A DNA stretch of 64,000 bases, taken from assembly GCF_023631325.1 (NCBI RefSeq), contig NZ_JALQDG010000003.1, positions 558,001-622,000 on the forward strand, read 5' to 3'. The DNA comes from Caballeronia sp. INDeC2. GTDB taxonomy: Bacteria > Pseudomonadota > Gammaproteobacteria > Burkholderiales > Burkholderiaceae. The position numbers were made by a program, and so were the translations under genes. A model generated the notes under the pieces. The model was given only the letters and a program-made list of their open reading frames with translations, was not told the origin of the DNA and searched no databases. Shown here in pieces: positions 29,409 through 40,605 of this stretch; position 1 is the stretch's first letter; the number at the start of each line of letters is the position of its first letter.

Positions 29409-29900
29409 TCAGTGGCCGTGGCCGCCTCCGCCGCCGCCATGCCATCCGCTGCCTCCGCCATGCCAGCCGCCGCCACCGCCATGCCAGCCGCCTCCGCCGC
29501 CGTGCCAACCGCCGCCGTGCCAGCCATGACCGCCCCAGCAGCAACCACGGCCGCCCCAATAACCGAAGCCGAACGAGACCGCCGGATAGCCGTAGCCGTA
29601 ATAGGCCGGATAGCCCGCGTACGGATAGTACGGATAGGGGTAAGGATAGGTCTGGTAGTAGTCGGAATAAGGCGATCCCACCGCGTATTCATATTGCGGC
29701 GGAAGCGTGGCAGGCGAGGTAGCGACAGCCGCCCCCGACGCAGGCACCACGAATTCGCGCTGCGTGTAAATGGCGCTAGTGACGGGATAGGACGGATAAG
29801 CCGGGTAGCCGTAAGGGTAGTAGCAGCCGCTGAGTAGAAGCCCGACGGCGAGCGCGGCGGCGGCCGTTTTGGGTCCGGAAATGCTGCGGGCGGAAATCAT
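29409..29900 (-). CDS. Tyr-rich, Gly/His/Trp-repeat lipoprotein
   Basis: 163 residues. The lipoprotein signal is AAAALAVGLLLSGC, with Cys at about residue 26. A tyrosine/proline-rich stretch follows (YYPYGYPAYPSYPVT and QTYPYPYPYYPYAGYP), then five tandem copies of a GWHGGGG-type unit ending GGGGHGH. The His/Gly repeats could bind metals and the Tyr-rich part could self-associate; both are inference. A pair of Cys (GRGCCWGG) precedes the repeats. It is a single leftward gene with no partner visible. Confidence 0.75.
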   Translation of the reverse strand: MISARSISGPKTAAAALAVGLLLSGCYYPYGYPAYPSYPVTSAIYTQREFVVPASGAAVATSPATLPPQYEYAVGSPYSDYYQTYPYPYPYYPYAGYPAYYGYGYPAVSFGFGYWGGRGCCWGGHGWHGGGWHGGGGGWHGGGGGWHGGGSGWHGGGGGGHGH

Positions 29901-30116
29901 GATGCTGCTCCTTGCGCTACGGCTTGCCGGACTCTCGAGTCTTGATCGATGAAGATCGAACGGTCCGTCAGAAGCAGCTTAAACGAATGGTGAGACGCAG
30001 GCGTAAGGTGTCATGTGACAAAGCATTACCAAAGCGCCTTTCTGTAACAGATATGAAACAGCGGCCTGGTCTATGGCGGCGATGCGGATCGCTTCGCCGC
30101 CCGGACGATGGCCTCG

Positions 30117-30329
30117 TTACTTCCCGACCTGATTGCCGATGACGCCGCCGACCGCAGCGCCGCCCAGCGTCGAAAGTGCGCTGCCGCCGATCACGGCGCC
30201 GCCCGCCGCGCCGACGCCCGCGCCGATAGCGGTATCCCGTTGCCGCGTGCTCATGTCGCCGCAAGCGGTCAAGCCTCCCAGAAACGCAACCACCGTTACA
30301 GCGGCGCCGATCTGTTTGATGTTTTTCAT
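30117..30329 (-). CDS. OsmB-like glycine-zipper lipoprotein
   Basis: 70 residues with a lipoprotein signal (VVAFLGGLTAC) and a glycine-zipper domain (AIGAGVGAAGGAVIGGSALS and GGAAVGGVIGNQVGK). Similar small outer-membrane lipoproteins (OsmB, SlyB and YMGG types) respond to osmotic or envelope stress. It ends in the usual GNQVGK. It is a lone leftward gene; the 262 bp to its right hold only the thiC terminator. Confidence 0.8.
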   Translation of the reverse strand: MKNIKQIGAAVTVVAFLGGLTACGDMSTRQRDTAIGAGVGAAGGAVIGGSALSTLGGAAVGGVIGNQVGK

Positions 30330-30535
30330 GTCGACTCTCCATTTCGATGATGAGATGAATCGGCTCCGGTTCGCCCGCGACTCGACGAGGCGCGTTGCTA
30401 CCGTTTCGGCGTCGGCCGGATGAAGGCCGCCATGTTTTTCGCCGGTTCGTGCGTTTTTTGCAGCAGAAAAGATGCCCGAATCGTCAGATCAAGCGCCCAT
30501 CGAAGCGCGACAAGCCATTGCGCCCGATCCGCACG

Positions 30536-30573
30536 CAAAAACGGCCTGCCGCACGCACGGTGCGACAGGCCGT
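30536..30573 (-). terminator. Rho-independent terminator of thiC
   Basis: ACGGCCTG at 30541-30548 pairs with CAGGCCGT at 30566-30573. Read leftward the stem is followed by TTTTTG. It begins 19 bp beyond the thiC stop codon. Confidence 0.8.
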
Positions 30574-30591
30574 TGCAGCCGAAAACAAGCA

Positions 30592-32550
<1,959 letters not shown>

Positions 32551-32671
32551 TTATCCGGCTCGACGCGGACGAACGCCGCCGAGCTCGGCTGATTCAGGAG
32601 CTAAACAGGGAGGAACGAGACGGAAAGGTACGGGTCCGGAAGAAGTGGTGTGGATGCTGCGAACCATGGAA

Positions 32672-32752
32672 CCCGAACGCTTCCCTGCGCTGGCATTATC
32701 CAGATCAGGTTCAAAGGGTATTTCTCACCCACGCCGCACGAAGCGAGTTCGT
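32672..32752 (-). promoter_or_regulatory. TPP riboswitch (THI element) of thiC
   Basis: On the minus strand the leader has GGGTGAGAAATACCC, then CCTGATCTGGATAATGCCAG and GCAGGGAAGCG, the conserved TPP-sensing core. P1 closes through CGCTTC (32745-32740) pairing with GAAGCG (32683-32678). About 150 nt separate it from the thiC start. High thiamine pyrophosphate should lower thiC expression. The rest of the 527-bp gap to 33,050 holds the thiC promoter and that of the divergent DMT gene; I cannot place either with confidence. Confidence 0.93.
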
Positions 32753-33050
32753 CGATAAAACCGATCGAGATCGCGATGTGCAACGCAGGACCCCCGCGTT
32801 AGCAGCCGACACGTTACACCGCGGCGTGGCGTCTTGGCAACCACTCGTAAAGTTCTGTGGCCGCGTTCCGCGCTTACTGCATAATGTCGGGCGCCGCGGA
32901 TTCTCGGGGTTTTCCCGGGGATCGCGCGGTCTCTCCTCGCGCCATCCGCACTTCTTTCGTTCCGTCATGCCGTCCAGTCTGGTTGTTGCCGCAGCGTATT
33001 TCCCGGTCTCTCTCGCAGTTATCCGGCGCGCAGCCGTCGCGGAGTAATGC

Positions 33051-33992
33051 ATGTCCGCTCTGCCGCCGCCGCGCCTGCCGTTCAGTTTCCCCGACCGTTT
33101 TCCGTTTCGCGCGCCGCGCTCCTTCAAAGGGCAGGTCGCGTTCGCGCTGGCCGTCGTTTATCTCGTGTGGGGCTCGACGTATCTTGGGATCCATCTTTCG
33201 CTCGAGTCGTTCCCACCGCTCATGCTCGGCGGCCTGCGCAACCTGTGCGCCGGCGTCGGGCTTTTCGTGATCGCCGTGCATCGGAAGGCGGTGTGGCCCA
33301 GTGCCCGGGAAGTGCGCAATGCGGCGATCGTCGGCACGTTGCTGGAGGGCTTGTCGAGCGGGATGATGGCCTACGGCATGCGCACGGTCGGCACCGGCAC
33401 GGCCGCGGTGATGGTGGCCACCGTGCCGCTCTTCGCGACGATCTTCACCGCGCTCAGCGGACGCGGCGTCGCGAGAGGCGAATGGTTCGCGGTGGCGCTA
33501 GGTCTCATCGGCATCGTGCTGCTGAATCACGGCGATCCCTCTGCGAGTTCGACGGTCGGCACGCTGGCGATTTTGTGCGCGGCGATTTTCTGGGCGGGCG
33601 GCGCGCATTTGGCGACGCGGCTGCCGCAGCCTTCGGATCTGCTGATGTCGACGGCTTTGCAGATCGGCCTGGGCGGGTTGATTGCGACGGTGATCGCGCT
33701 GGCGTCGGGCGAGCGGCTGACGCACATGAGCGTCGGCGCGGGATTTTCGTTCGTATATCTCGTGGTGATCGGATCGATGGCTGCATATGTCGCGTATAAC
33801 TTTCTGATTCGCAATACGAGCACGATTGTCGCGACGAGTTGTCTTTATGTGAATCCGGTGGTCGCGGTCATGTTGGGCGCGCTGTTGCTCGGCGAAGTCG
33901 TCACGCAATGGACCGTGATTGCGACGGTCGTTATTTTGCTTTCCGTGGGGCTTTCTTTTTGGTTCGATTATCGGCGGCGGGGGCTGGCTTGA
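33051..33992 (+). CDS. EamA/DMT-superfamily transporter (YedA-like)
   Basis: 313 residues from ATG 33051, with GGAG 6 nt upstream. The proline-rich 25-residue cytoplasmic start is followed by ten membrane helices in two EamA repeats. LAVVYLVWGSTYLGIHLSLE opens the first and SCLYVNPVVAVMLGALLLGE is typical of the second. This resembles YedA-type exporters of amino acids or amines. Divergent from thiC, with no other operon partner. Confidence 0.85.
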   Translation: MSALPPPRLPFSFPDRFPFRAPRSFKGQVAFALAVVYLVWGSTYLGIHLSLESFPPLMLGGLRNLCAGVGLFVIAVHRKAVWPSAREVRNAAIVGTLLEGLSSGMMAYGMRTVGTGTAAVMVATVPLFATIFTALSGRGVARGEWFAVALGLIGIVLLNHGDPSASSTVGTLAILCAAIFWAGGAHLATRLPQPSDLLMSTALQIGLGGLIATVIALASGERLTHMSVGAGFSFVYLVVIGSMAAYVAYNFLIRNTSTIVATSCLYVNPVVAVMLGALLLGEVVTQWTVIATVVILLSVGLSFWFDYRRRGLA

Positions 33993-34210
33993 CAGACTTC
34001 TTGCCGAAGAGCGCGTAATCGTCGCGAGTCCGTAATCGCTGGGCTGGGTGTCCGTGTCGCGGCGCGGATATTCGGGCGCCCCCGAACTTTATCTTCGGAG
34101 CATCAGGGTGAAACAATCTGTCTTCGTACTTGCCCGCGGGTCGAGCGCCGGACAGAATCAGCGGCCAGAGCGCGTCGCGGAGCCGACACGCGGCAACACG
34201 GAGCATCGCC

Positions 34211-35557
34211 ATGACCACCCACGTCATCAGTTTTTTCACCGACGATAACGCTCGCGCGTCGTTTGAGAACCATCGCCGCTATTGCGCGCGGCAGGGGTAC
34301 GCACACGAATACGTCGATGCGAGCGCGATCGGCTGGTTGCAAATGCGCATGATCCTGAAATACCAGGTGTTGTTGCGGACCCTGCGTGCCTGCGCCGAGG
34401 GCGATCTTGTTCTGCTGCTGACGCAAGACTCCCTGCTTTTGACCGATATCCGATGCGAAACGCTGATGGAGGATCGCAGATCGGACTGGGTCGTCGCTCT
34501 GGACAGAGAGGGGGATTCAGATTATGTGATGGCGTCGTTCCAGGTCTGGCGTAATAGCTCGGCGGCGCGCGATCGCGTGAAACGTCTCTGCGACGGCCCG
34601 AAGCTGGGTCGCGCACCGGCGAGCGAGTCCGACTTGCTGCGAATATTGGAGCCCGAGCCGTTCTGTTTGTCATACGGCGGGCGCCTTGCTGTCGCGCCGG
34701 CAGGCCTGCACGCGTCGCTGTCGTGGACCGAATGGCCGATCTTCGCGCTCGCGCTCGTCGACCTGCCCGAAGCGCCGAAGAACCATCCAGTTTTTGCGAA
34801 GTTGCGCGATCTGTTTGCCGAGCATATCAACGATTGTCAGGCGAAGCGGATGCCTTATCTCACGCTACCGTCGCCGGATGCCGGACAATCCGCTGCGGGC
34901 TACGAAGTAATGAATCCACAGGCGCCCATTGCGCTCGCCATGCTTTATACGCCGAACGTGCGCGAGTACGGCGAGATCGCGGAGCGCAACTTGCGGCGCT
35001 ATTGTGCGCGGCACGGCTACGCGCTGCATCTCTATCGCGACGTGCCTGCGGAGGCGGGCTCGAGCGTTACCGGCAACTGGTTCAAGCCGTGGGTGCTGCG
35101 CCGTCATCTGCCCCAGCACCAATGGCTGTTCTGGATCGACGCGGACGTGCTGATCATCGATCAAAAGAAGCAGCTGGAGCCGTTGTTGCAGAATCGCGAT
35201 CGCGTGATCACGACGGACATCAGCTGGCATTTGAACTCGGGAGTCATGGGCTTTCGCAATACGCAAGAGAATCTCCGGGTGCTGACGGAAATCGAGCAGG
35301 CGGTCAGCAAATTCGCGGACAAGTCGTCCGTCTACTCGAACGGCGGCGATCAAGATGTTTTCATTCACGTAATGCGGCGCAATGGCATGGCCACCGAAGA
35401 CGAGTTACTCGATTGCACGACGCTCAACACGCCTTATCAGCTTCAGACGCCCACGAGCTTCATGGTGCACTACATGGGTATGTGGCCCGTCCTTCGCGCA
35501 CTGGTGATGCATCATGGCGAGCAGATGAGTCTAGAGCTTGACGCAAGCTGTTGTTGA
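34211..35557 (+). CDS. Two-domain glycosyltransferase-like protein
   Basis: 448 residues from ATG 34211 (MTTHVISFFTDDNARASFEN). The C-terminal half (about 240 to 440) looks like a GT-A transferase of the galactosyl-transferase GMA12/MNN10 type, with WLFWIDADVLIIDQK carrying the DxD metal/nucleotide motif at Asp310/Asp312. The N-terminal half repeats the same opening (NHRRYCARQGYAHEYV against NLRRYCARHGYALHLY), but its DxD position reads LLLTQDSLLL, so it is probably an inactive duplicate. No signal peptide, so it likely acts in the cytoplasm. It lies beside remnants of an adhesin and of a TPR/GT gene, which suggests a former surface-protein glycosylation locus. Confidence 0.7.
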   Translation: MTTHVISFFTDDNARASFENHRRYCARQGYAHEYVDASAIGWLQMRMILKYQVLLRTLRACAEGDLVLLLTQDSLLLTDIRCETLMEDRRSDWVVALDREGDSDYVMASFQVWRNSSAARDRVKRLCDGPKLGRAPASESDLLRILEPEPFCLSYGGRLAVAPAGLHASLSWTEWPIFALALVDLPEAPKNHPVFAKLRDLFAEHINDCQAKRMPYLTLPSPDAGQSAAGYEVMNPQAPIALAMLYTPNVREYGEIAERNLRRYCARHGYALHLYRDVPAEAGSSVTGNWFKPWVLRRHLPQHQWLFWIDADVLIIDQKKQLEPLLQNRDRVITTDISWHLNSGVMGFRNTQENLRVLTEIEQAVSKFADKSSVYSNGGDQDVFIHVMRRNGMATEDELLDCTTLNTPYQLQTPTSFMVHYMGMWPVLRALVMHHGEQMSLELDASCC

Positions 35558-35801
35558 CCTTGTGACGGCAGGCGCGCATCGCGCGCGCTTTTATTCGTTT
35601 GATCGATGACTTGCGGGTGAACAGCTTTCGACGGCGACGCCTCGAAGGCGCGCTCAATCGTTCATGCGTCGGAGCACTGTTCGCGCGCAGAACGCGCTTT
35701 GTCCTCGTTGGCTGTACGGTTCAGGAGGGCCAAAGCTATATGCTTCGGAGGACGAAAGAGCCTCCATTTTGCGCGTGGCGACGTGGCATGCGGGCGATCA
35801 T

Positions 35802-35990
35802 GGCGCCTTCGTAGGCTCTTATGCAGGGGCTGGTGCCTCCGCTGTTGCAGTGGGCTCTCGCAGCAGTGCAGGCGACGGCGGTGCGGCGGTCGGGTTGAAT
35901 TCGCAATCGGGGACGGGGTTTCGATCGGTTCTGGCGCCTTTGGAGAATCTGGCCTTGCGATCGGAACGCGCCATTCAGGAACTACAACCG
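35802..35990 (+). pseudogene. Remnant of a YadA-like trimeric autotransporter head
   Basis: Two frames, shifting near 35,904, give SAVAVGSRSSAGDGGAAVG and then IGDGVSIGSGAFGESGLAIG. Both show the SxAxG/xxAIG repeats of YadA/Hep_Hag head domains. No start, signal peptide or membrane anchor survives. The piece is about 60 residues long and lies between the intact glycosyltransferase and a decayed one. Identification rests on the repeat pattern alone. Confidence 0.5.
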
Positions 35991-36625
35991 CCAGGCGTCC
36001 TGTTCCAGTTCTCCGAGGACGCGTGTCAAGACTTCATCCCAGTCGCCGCGTTCTTTCTGGTTGAAAATCCGCATGCCCGGATACCACGGCGTGTCTCCGC
36101 GATCACGCATCCAGCGCCAGCAGCCATACGCGCTTGCCCATTGCGCCAGCGAGATGGGCTACGGATGTGCCGACACAGACCACGAAATCCAGCGATGCGA
36201 CGAGCGCGGCCGTATCGGCGAAATCCTCTATCTCATTGATCCAGTCGACGATATGAACGCGTTGCCGGCGTAGCAGTTTCTTCGCGTCGCTCACTGGTTT
36301 CTGCAAGCTGATCCAAACTGCATGCGGCCACGAGATGAGCGCGTCGAATTTCGACCGGCATGTTTCGTCCCGCGTCCACTTCCGTTATTAGCGTGCTGCA
36401 GGCCCAAGCAAGGCCGATACGCGGCAGCGACGAGTTGTGCAGGCCGGCGAGACGTTTCGACCATCGTTGCGCTGCGCACGGTTCCGCGTGCAGATACGGG
36501 ATCGCGGTCGGGCTTGTGTCGACATCCGGTCCGAATGCCATAGGCAGTGACAGGAGCGAGCTGTACTTGTCCCTGTCGCAAGTCGACGCGCGTCGCGTCG
36601 TTATTTGCGAACTGGAGCGCGGCAC
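35982..36625 (-). pseudogene. Remnant of a TPR/GT9-like glycosyltransferase
   Basis: Leftward, three frames in turn keep pieces of the C-terminal domain common to TPR-linked heptosyltransferase-like proteins. Frame one has LLSLPMAFGPDVDTSPTAIP and LHNSSLPRIGLAWA. Frame two has LISWPHAVWISLQKPVSDA and FVVCVGTSVAHLAGAMGKRV. Frame three has RGDTPWYPGMRIFNQKERGD, ending at 35,982. At least two frameshifts separate them, near 36,340 and 36,105, and the N-terminal TPR part is missing. Such enzymes are often found near surface proteins. This looks like a decayed gene rather than a sequencing fault, because more than one lesion is present. Confidence 0.65.
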
Positions 36626-37071
36626 GGAAGAAAGAGCGAACGTGGGTTAGCGCCGTTGTCTTTCCCAAACTCCCATCACGGGGCGCCGCCGATCTGACTT
36701 GACGGCACTCATCCCCGAAAATTTCGATGAGTAAACCCCGCTTCGCCGCTTGTAAGATTCGGCCAACGATGGCGCGTCTGCGCATCTCGTCCACCTTCCG
36801 CATCTCCTCTCCCGAAGCAATCCTCTAACGAAAGCAAAGCCTTCTCGCGCAAGGCTTTGCGGCCTCTCCGAGCGATTACGCACCGATCAAGGGCACGTCG
36901 ATTGCTCAATGCGTTCACCCGTCATGGCGGTGTCATCGAAGCTGACAACGCCACCGACGGCCGAGGAAGGTCAACCCGGGAGAGTCGCGACGTCGAACGC
37001 GAATGCGCATTACGCGCCACGCAATCACGCCGCGGACTCAAAGAACGATCAAAACAAAGGAAGGTGGAACC
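36626..37071. other. Gene-free stretch
   Basis: 446 bp between the decayed glycosyltransferase and the DUF4397 lipoprotein. The part up to about 36,800 may be more of the decayed gene, but I cannot align it. The promoter of the lipoprotein gene should lie near 37,000. I see no terminator and no credible frame. Confidence 0.4.
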
Positions 37072-37854
37072 ATGAAGCTCATCCGCACCGCTGCCGCGCT
37101 CGCCGCCGTCGCCGCTTTGCTCTCCGCTTGCGGAGGAAGCTCCGACGATGTCGGCAAGGAAATCGGCGTCACCCAGCCGCAAGTCCATTTCATTCACGCG
37201 ATTCCGAGCGGCCCGAACGTCGACTTCTACGACAACGCCAAGATTCTGCAGCCGAATCTAGCCTACAAGGCGGTGACCAACTTCGCGAACATCGACACGG
37301 GACAGCACAGCTTCTCCTACGCGGCCGTGAACACGACGACGCAGCTCGCCACCGACACGAGCATCTCGAACGCCGCGAAAGGGCATGAGTACACGGTGAT
37401 CGCGCTGCCGGACGCGGGCTTCCTGCCGTCGATCGCGGTGATCGACGATCCGTTCGACAAGGGCTTGCTCTCGGGCAGCGCGCGCGTGCGCGCGTTCAAC
37501 GCGTCGACGAACGCGCCGAACCTCGACGTCTATCTCGTCGCGCCGGGGACGAATATCGCGAGCGTCAGCCCGACGATGGCCGGCGTCGCCTACAAGAACG
37601 CCGTGCCCGCGACGACGCAGGATTCCATCTATGTCTCAGGCGGCACGTATCAACTGATCGCGACGCTGCCGGGCTCGAAGACGCCGGTCTATACGTCGGC
37701 CTCGTTCGATCTCGTCAACAACGCGGACTGGCTCGTAACGACGCTGCCTTCGGGAAATGCGGCCTCGCAACTCGTGCCGGAGAAGATCCGCGTGCTGGTC
37801 GCACAGGGCGGCAACACGCAGCAACCGGCGCTGGAATTGCCCGACACGCAATGA
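37072..37854 (+). CDS. DUF4397-domain lipoprotein
   Basis: 260 residues from ATG 37072, with AAGGTGG upstream. The signal MKLIRTAAALAAVAALLSAC ends in a lipobox Cys. The mature part has two related beta-rich blocks of the DUF4397 type: VHFIHAIPSGPNVDFYDNAK and later ARVRAFNASTNAPNLDVYLV. Members are extracytoplasmic proteins of unknown function. The gene is monocistronic, closed by a strong terminator at 37,879. Confidence 0.85.
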   Translation: MKLIRTAAALAAVAALLSACGGSSDDVGKEIGVTQPQVHFIHAIPSGPNVDFYDNAKILQPNLAYKAVTNFANIDTGQHSFSYAAVNTTTQLATDTSISNAAKGHEYTVIALPDAGFLPSIAVIDDPFDKGLLSGSARVRAFNASTNAPNLDVYLVAPGTNIASVSPTMAGVAYKNAVPATTQDSIYVSGGTYQLIATLPGSKTPVYTSASFDLVNNADWLVTTLPSGNAASQLVPEKIRVLVAQGGNTQQPALELPDTQ

Positions 37855-37878
37855 CGGTTCGCGCCTGACGCACCGAAG

Positions 37879-37909
37879 CCCGGCCGCGCGCATCGGCCGG
37901 GTTTTTTTT
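37879..37909 (+). terminator. Rho-independent terminator
   Basis: CCCGGCCG, 7-nt loop, CGGCCGGG, then eight T. It ends the DUF4397 lipoprotein transcript. Confidence 0.9.
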
Positions 37910-37934
37910 GCCCGTCCCGCGTGCGGCGGCGACG

Positions 37935-37966
37935 CAAAAAAATCCCGCCACGCGAACGTGGCGGGA
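37935..37966 (-). terminator. Rho-independent terminator (leftward)
   Basis: TCCCGCCACG, loop CGAA, CGTGGCGGGA, with seven A on its left, so a T tract read leftward. It ends the entericidin-like transcript, back to back with the rightward terminator at 37,879. Confidence 0.9.
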
Positions 37967-38038
37967 AGACAGGGAACTACCTCAACGCTATGGAACGCCT
38001 GAGCGCGTGCGCCGCAACGATGCGGCGCGCGTCGCCCG

Positions 38039-38173
38039 TTACTTGTGCTCCTCGGCGGAATTCGAAATGGCCTGACCGCCCTTCGAGATGTCCTGGCCAG
38101 CTCCCGAGACGGTGTTGCAGCCCGCGAGAGCCGCCGTGCCTGCGATCAGCAGTAGAGCGATGAGTCGAGTCAT
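38039..38173 (-). CDS. Entericidin-family lipoprotein
   Basis: 44 residues: a lipoprotein signal (MTRLIALLLIAGTAALAGC) followed by NTVSGAGQDISKGGQAISNS, the entericidin A/B signature. These tiny envelope lipoproteins are linked to stress and programmed-lysis balance in E. coli. AGGGGA lies 6 to 10 nt before the ATG. It is monocistronic, with its own terminator. Confidence 0.88.
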   Translation of the reverse strand: MTRLIALLLIAGTAALAGCNTVSGAGQDISKGGQAISNSAEEHK

Positions 38174-38358
38174 GTTTATTCCCCTTGGAGTTGAAATGCG
38201 TGACAGGAATCGGGTCCGCGCATCGTGTCAGGTGACGGACGCTTTTCGTCGCCCCGCCTACCGGTGTGAACAATCATAAAAAAAGCGGGCTGTTTCAGGC
38301 TGTAGGCACGGCTGCGATTTTGTTGTCGGCGGCGTCTGCATTCGGTGTCGGCATCGTC

Positions 38359-39861
38359 CTACGGGGACGGCGCGACAATCGATGCATCCGCGCTGCGCTC
38401 GCGCGGCATCGACACGCTGATGGCCGTGCCTCGCGGCGACGCGCGCTCGATCTCGAAACGCCCGCCACGCGCCGACACACGCTGGCGCATGCCGACGAGC
38501 CCATGCGTCTGCGTGCGCTTGAGATCCTGCGGCCGGATGCCGATGCCGTCGTCGGTGATCGAGAGCGACACGTTCTCGTCTTCGACCCCGAGCGTCACGC
38601 GGATACGGGTCGCGTGCGCGTATTTCGCCGCATTCGTCAGCGTCTCCTGCGCGACGCGGAAGAGGGCGATCTCGATCGCCTCGCCGAGCTTCACGTCGTC
38701 GCCCGGCAGATCGAACTCGACGCTCCAGCCGTTGCGTTGCGCGGCTTCGTCGGCGAGCGAGCGCAGCGCCGTCACGAGACCGAAGCTCGCGAGCACGGTC
38801 GGCCGCATGTCCTCGATGATGCGACGTTTCAACGCGATGCCCTGATCCAGATTGCCGAGCGCGCGCGCGAGTTTCTCGGCCATCGCGGGCTCGCTGTCCT
38901 TCAGCTTGCCACGCACCCACGCGACATCCATCTTGCTCGCGGTGAGAATCGAGCCGAGCTCGTCGTGCAGTTCGCGCGCGAGCTCCGTCTTTTCGTTTTC
39001 GCTGACCGATTGCAAGTGCCAGGCGAGCGCTTCGAGCTGACGCGTGCGCGCGAACACGAGCTGATCCAGCTCTTCCTGCTGCGTGATGAGCGTCTTCTGC
39101 ACGCGCGCCTGCTTGTCGAGTTGAATGCCCAAATTGCGAAAGAGCAGGATGAACAAGACGATGTTGAGCGCGCACAACGCCGCGACACACAGCGTCGAGA
39201 TGCGCTGATCCGCGCGGCTGGCGTCGAGCGCGTGCTGCGCGCGCCGTTCCTCGTTCAGACGTAGCAGGGACAACGCCGCGTCGAGCGTCGCGCTCGTGTC
39301 GGGCGGCGGCAGCGCGAGTGCGCGCTCACGGGCAGCGGCGTCCGTCGGCAAGGCGGCGAGGCGGGCGGTGCCTTGCGCGATCTCATCGTCGGCGGCGGCG
39401 CGGATCTGCGCGAAGCTCGCGAGCGCGGTGTCGTCGCCGATGCGCCGGTAGTACGCATCGAGCCACGCCAGCGTGCGCCGCACGCGCCCCGCCGTGTCGC
39501 GAAAGTGCGCGGGAAATGCGCCGTCCGCCTTCAGCGCGAAGCCGCGCTCGTCGGCGGTGAGCGTGGCGATATCGGCGGCAAGCATCGAAAGCTGCGCGGT
39601 CGCGCCCTTCGCTTCGAGCGCGGTTTCATATTCCGACGCGATTCGCATGCGGCCCGATTCGAGAATGATCAGTCCGCCCACGGTGATGACGATTGCGACG
39701 GTCATCGCAACCGCCCAGCTATAGCGGCGCATCCATTCGTTGAAGCGCGCCGCGCGGCGCGCGAGGCCAGCGGGCGCGGGCGCTTTCGGGAGGTCCGGCT
39801 CGTCGGCCACGAACAGGGGCGGGTCGTCTGGCAGGATCGCGGCGGGCGGTACGTGGCTCAT
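38359..39861 (-). CDS. Sensor histidine kinase, NarL/HisKA_3 type
   Basis: About 500 residues from ATG 39861; a GTG at 39885 would add 8. Two membrane helices (near residues 45 to 65 and 225 to 245) flank a periplasmic CHASE3-like helical region. A coiled coil and the dimerisation box follow, [20 protein letters not shown], with the phospho-accepting His. The HATPase part contains [20 protein letters not shown] and [14 protein letters not shown]3-type kinases pair with LuxR-type response regulators; the one at 41,279 is the best candidate although three genes lie between. Read leftward, next to the entericidin gene. Confidence 0.85.
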   Translation of the reverse strand: MSHVPPAAILPDDPPLFVADEPDLPKAPAPAGLARRAARFNEWMRRYSWAVAMTVAIVITVGGLIILESGRMRIASEYETALEAKGATAQLSMLAADIATLTADERGFALKADGAFPAHFRDTAGRVRRTLAWLDAYYRRIGDDTALASFAQIRAAADDEIAQGTARLAALPTDAAARERALALPPPDTSATLDAALSLLRLNEERRAQHALDASRADQRISTLCVAALCALNIVLFILLFRNLGIQLDKQARVQKTLITQQEELDQLVFARTRQLEALAWHLQSVSENEKTELARELHDELGSILTASKMDVAWVRGKLKDSEPAMAEKLARALGNLDQGIALKRRIIEDMRPTVLASFGLVTALRSLADEAAQRNGWSVEFDLPGDDVKLGEAIEIALFRVAQETLTNAAKYAHATRIRVTLGVEDENVSLSITDDGIGIRPQDLKRTQTHGLVGMRQRVSARGGRFEIERASPRGTAISVSMPRERSADASIVAPSP

Positions 39862-40009
39862 GTCGTCGGTGGTTCGGCGTTTCACTTCGGCAGCCGGCTT
39901 GAAAGCAAGTGTCGGTGGATTCCCACAGCAAAAAAGGAGCCTGCCCGAATGCGCCGCGCGACGGGCGTCGCTAGCATGGTTCCGTCAACCATTCTTACGG
40001 GGAACGATC

Positions 40010-40186
40010 ATGCTGAAGTGGGCCTTGTTTTTCGCGATCGTGGCCGTGATCGCCGGCGTGCTGGGTTTCACGGGCGTCGCGGCGGGAGCGGCGGCCATCG
40101 CCAAATTCCTGTTCGTGCTGTTCCTGATCCTGTGCGTCGTATTTCTGGTGCTGGGCTTCGTCGTCACGAAGAAAGCCATCGATTAG
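40010..40186 (+). CDS. DUF1328/YtjA-family small membrane protein (first copy)
   Basis: 58 residues from ATG 40010, with GGGGAA upstream. Two membrane helices are joined by the conserved turn [20 protein letters not shown], which is diagnostic of DUF1328. Function is unknown; members are often stress-induced. A second copy follows 57 bp downstream. Confidence 0.85.
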   Translation: MLKWALFFAIVAVIAGVLGFTGVAAGAAAIAKFLFVLFLILCVVFLVLGFVVTKKAID

Positions 40187-40243
40187 CGTCGCTCCGGCAG
40201 GATCGCCGGACCGTTTTCAACCACTCATATAGAAGGAGCCCAC

Positions 40244-40405
40244 ATGCTTCACTACGCTGCAGTCTTCTTCGTCATCGCCATTATTGCCGCCGTGTTCGGC
40301 TTCACCGGCATCGCGGCCGGCGCGGCGGAAATCGCGAAGATTCTTTTCTTCATTTTTCTCGTCGTGTTCGTGGTCACCTTGCTGCTCGGCGTGTTCCGGA
40401 CATGA
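40244..40405 (+). CDS. DUF1328/YtjA-family small membrane protein (second copy)
   Basis: 53 residues from ATG 40244, with a strong AGAAGGAG. It keeps the family turn ([20 protein letters not shown]) and is clearly paralogous to the preceding gene, with a shorter tail. The two are probably cotranscribed, ahead of the ferritin-like gene. Confidence 0.85.
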   Translation: MLHYAAVFFVIAIIAAVFGFTGIAAGAAEIAKILFFIFLVVFVVTLLLGVFRT

Positions 40406-40605
40406 CGTTCGCAACCGGGCGAAAAGCCTGAACCAGCAAGCCGCGCGCGGAATTTACGACCGTCGCGCGGCTTTTTCGACCGATCAGGCATGGCGCATGC
40501 ATCACGGTTTCCGATTGGATAGCAGCAGTCTATGCACGCGGCATCTGCAGCGACCTGCTCGAAGCGAAACATCGTCATGTCACCCATCACAGAGGAGCGA
40601 ACCAA

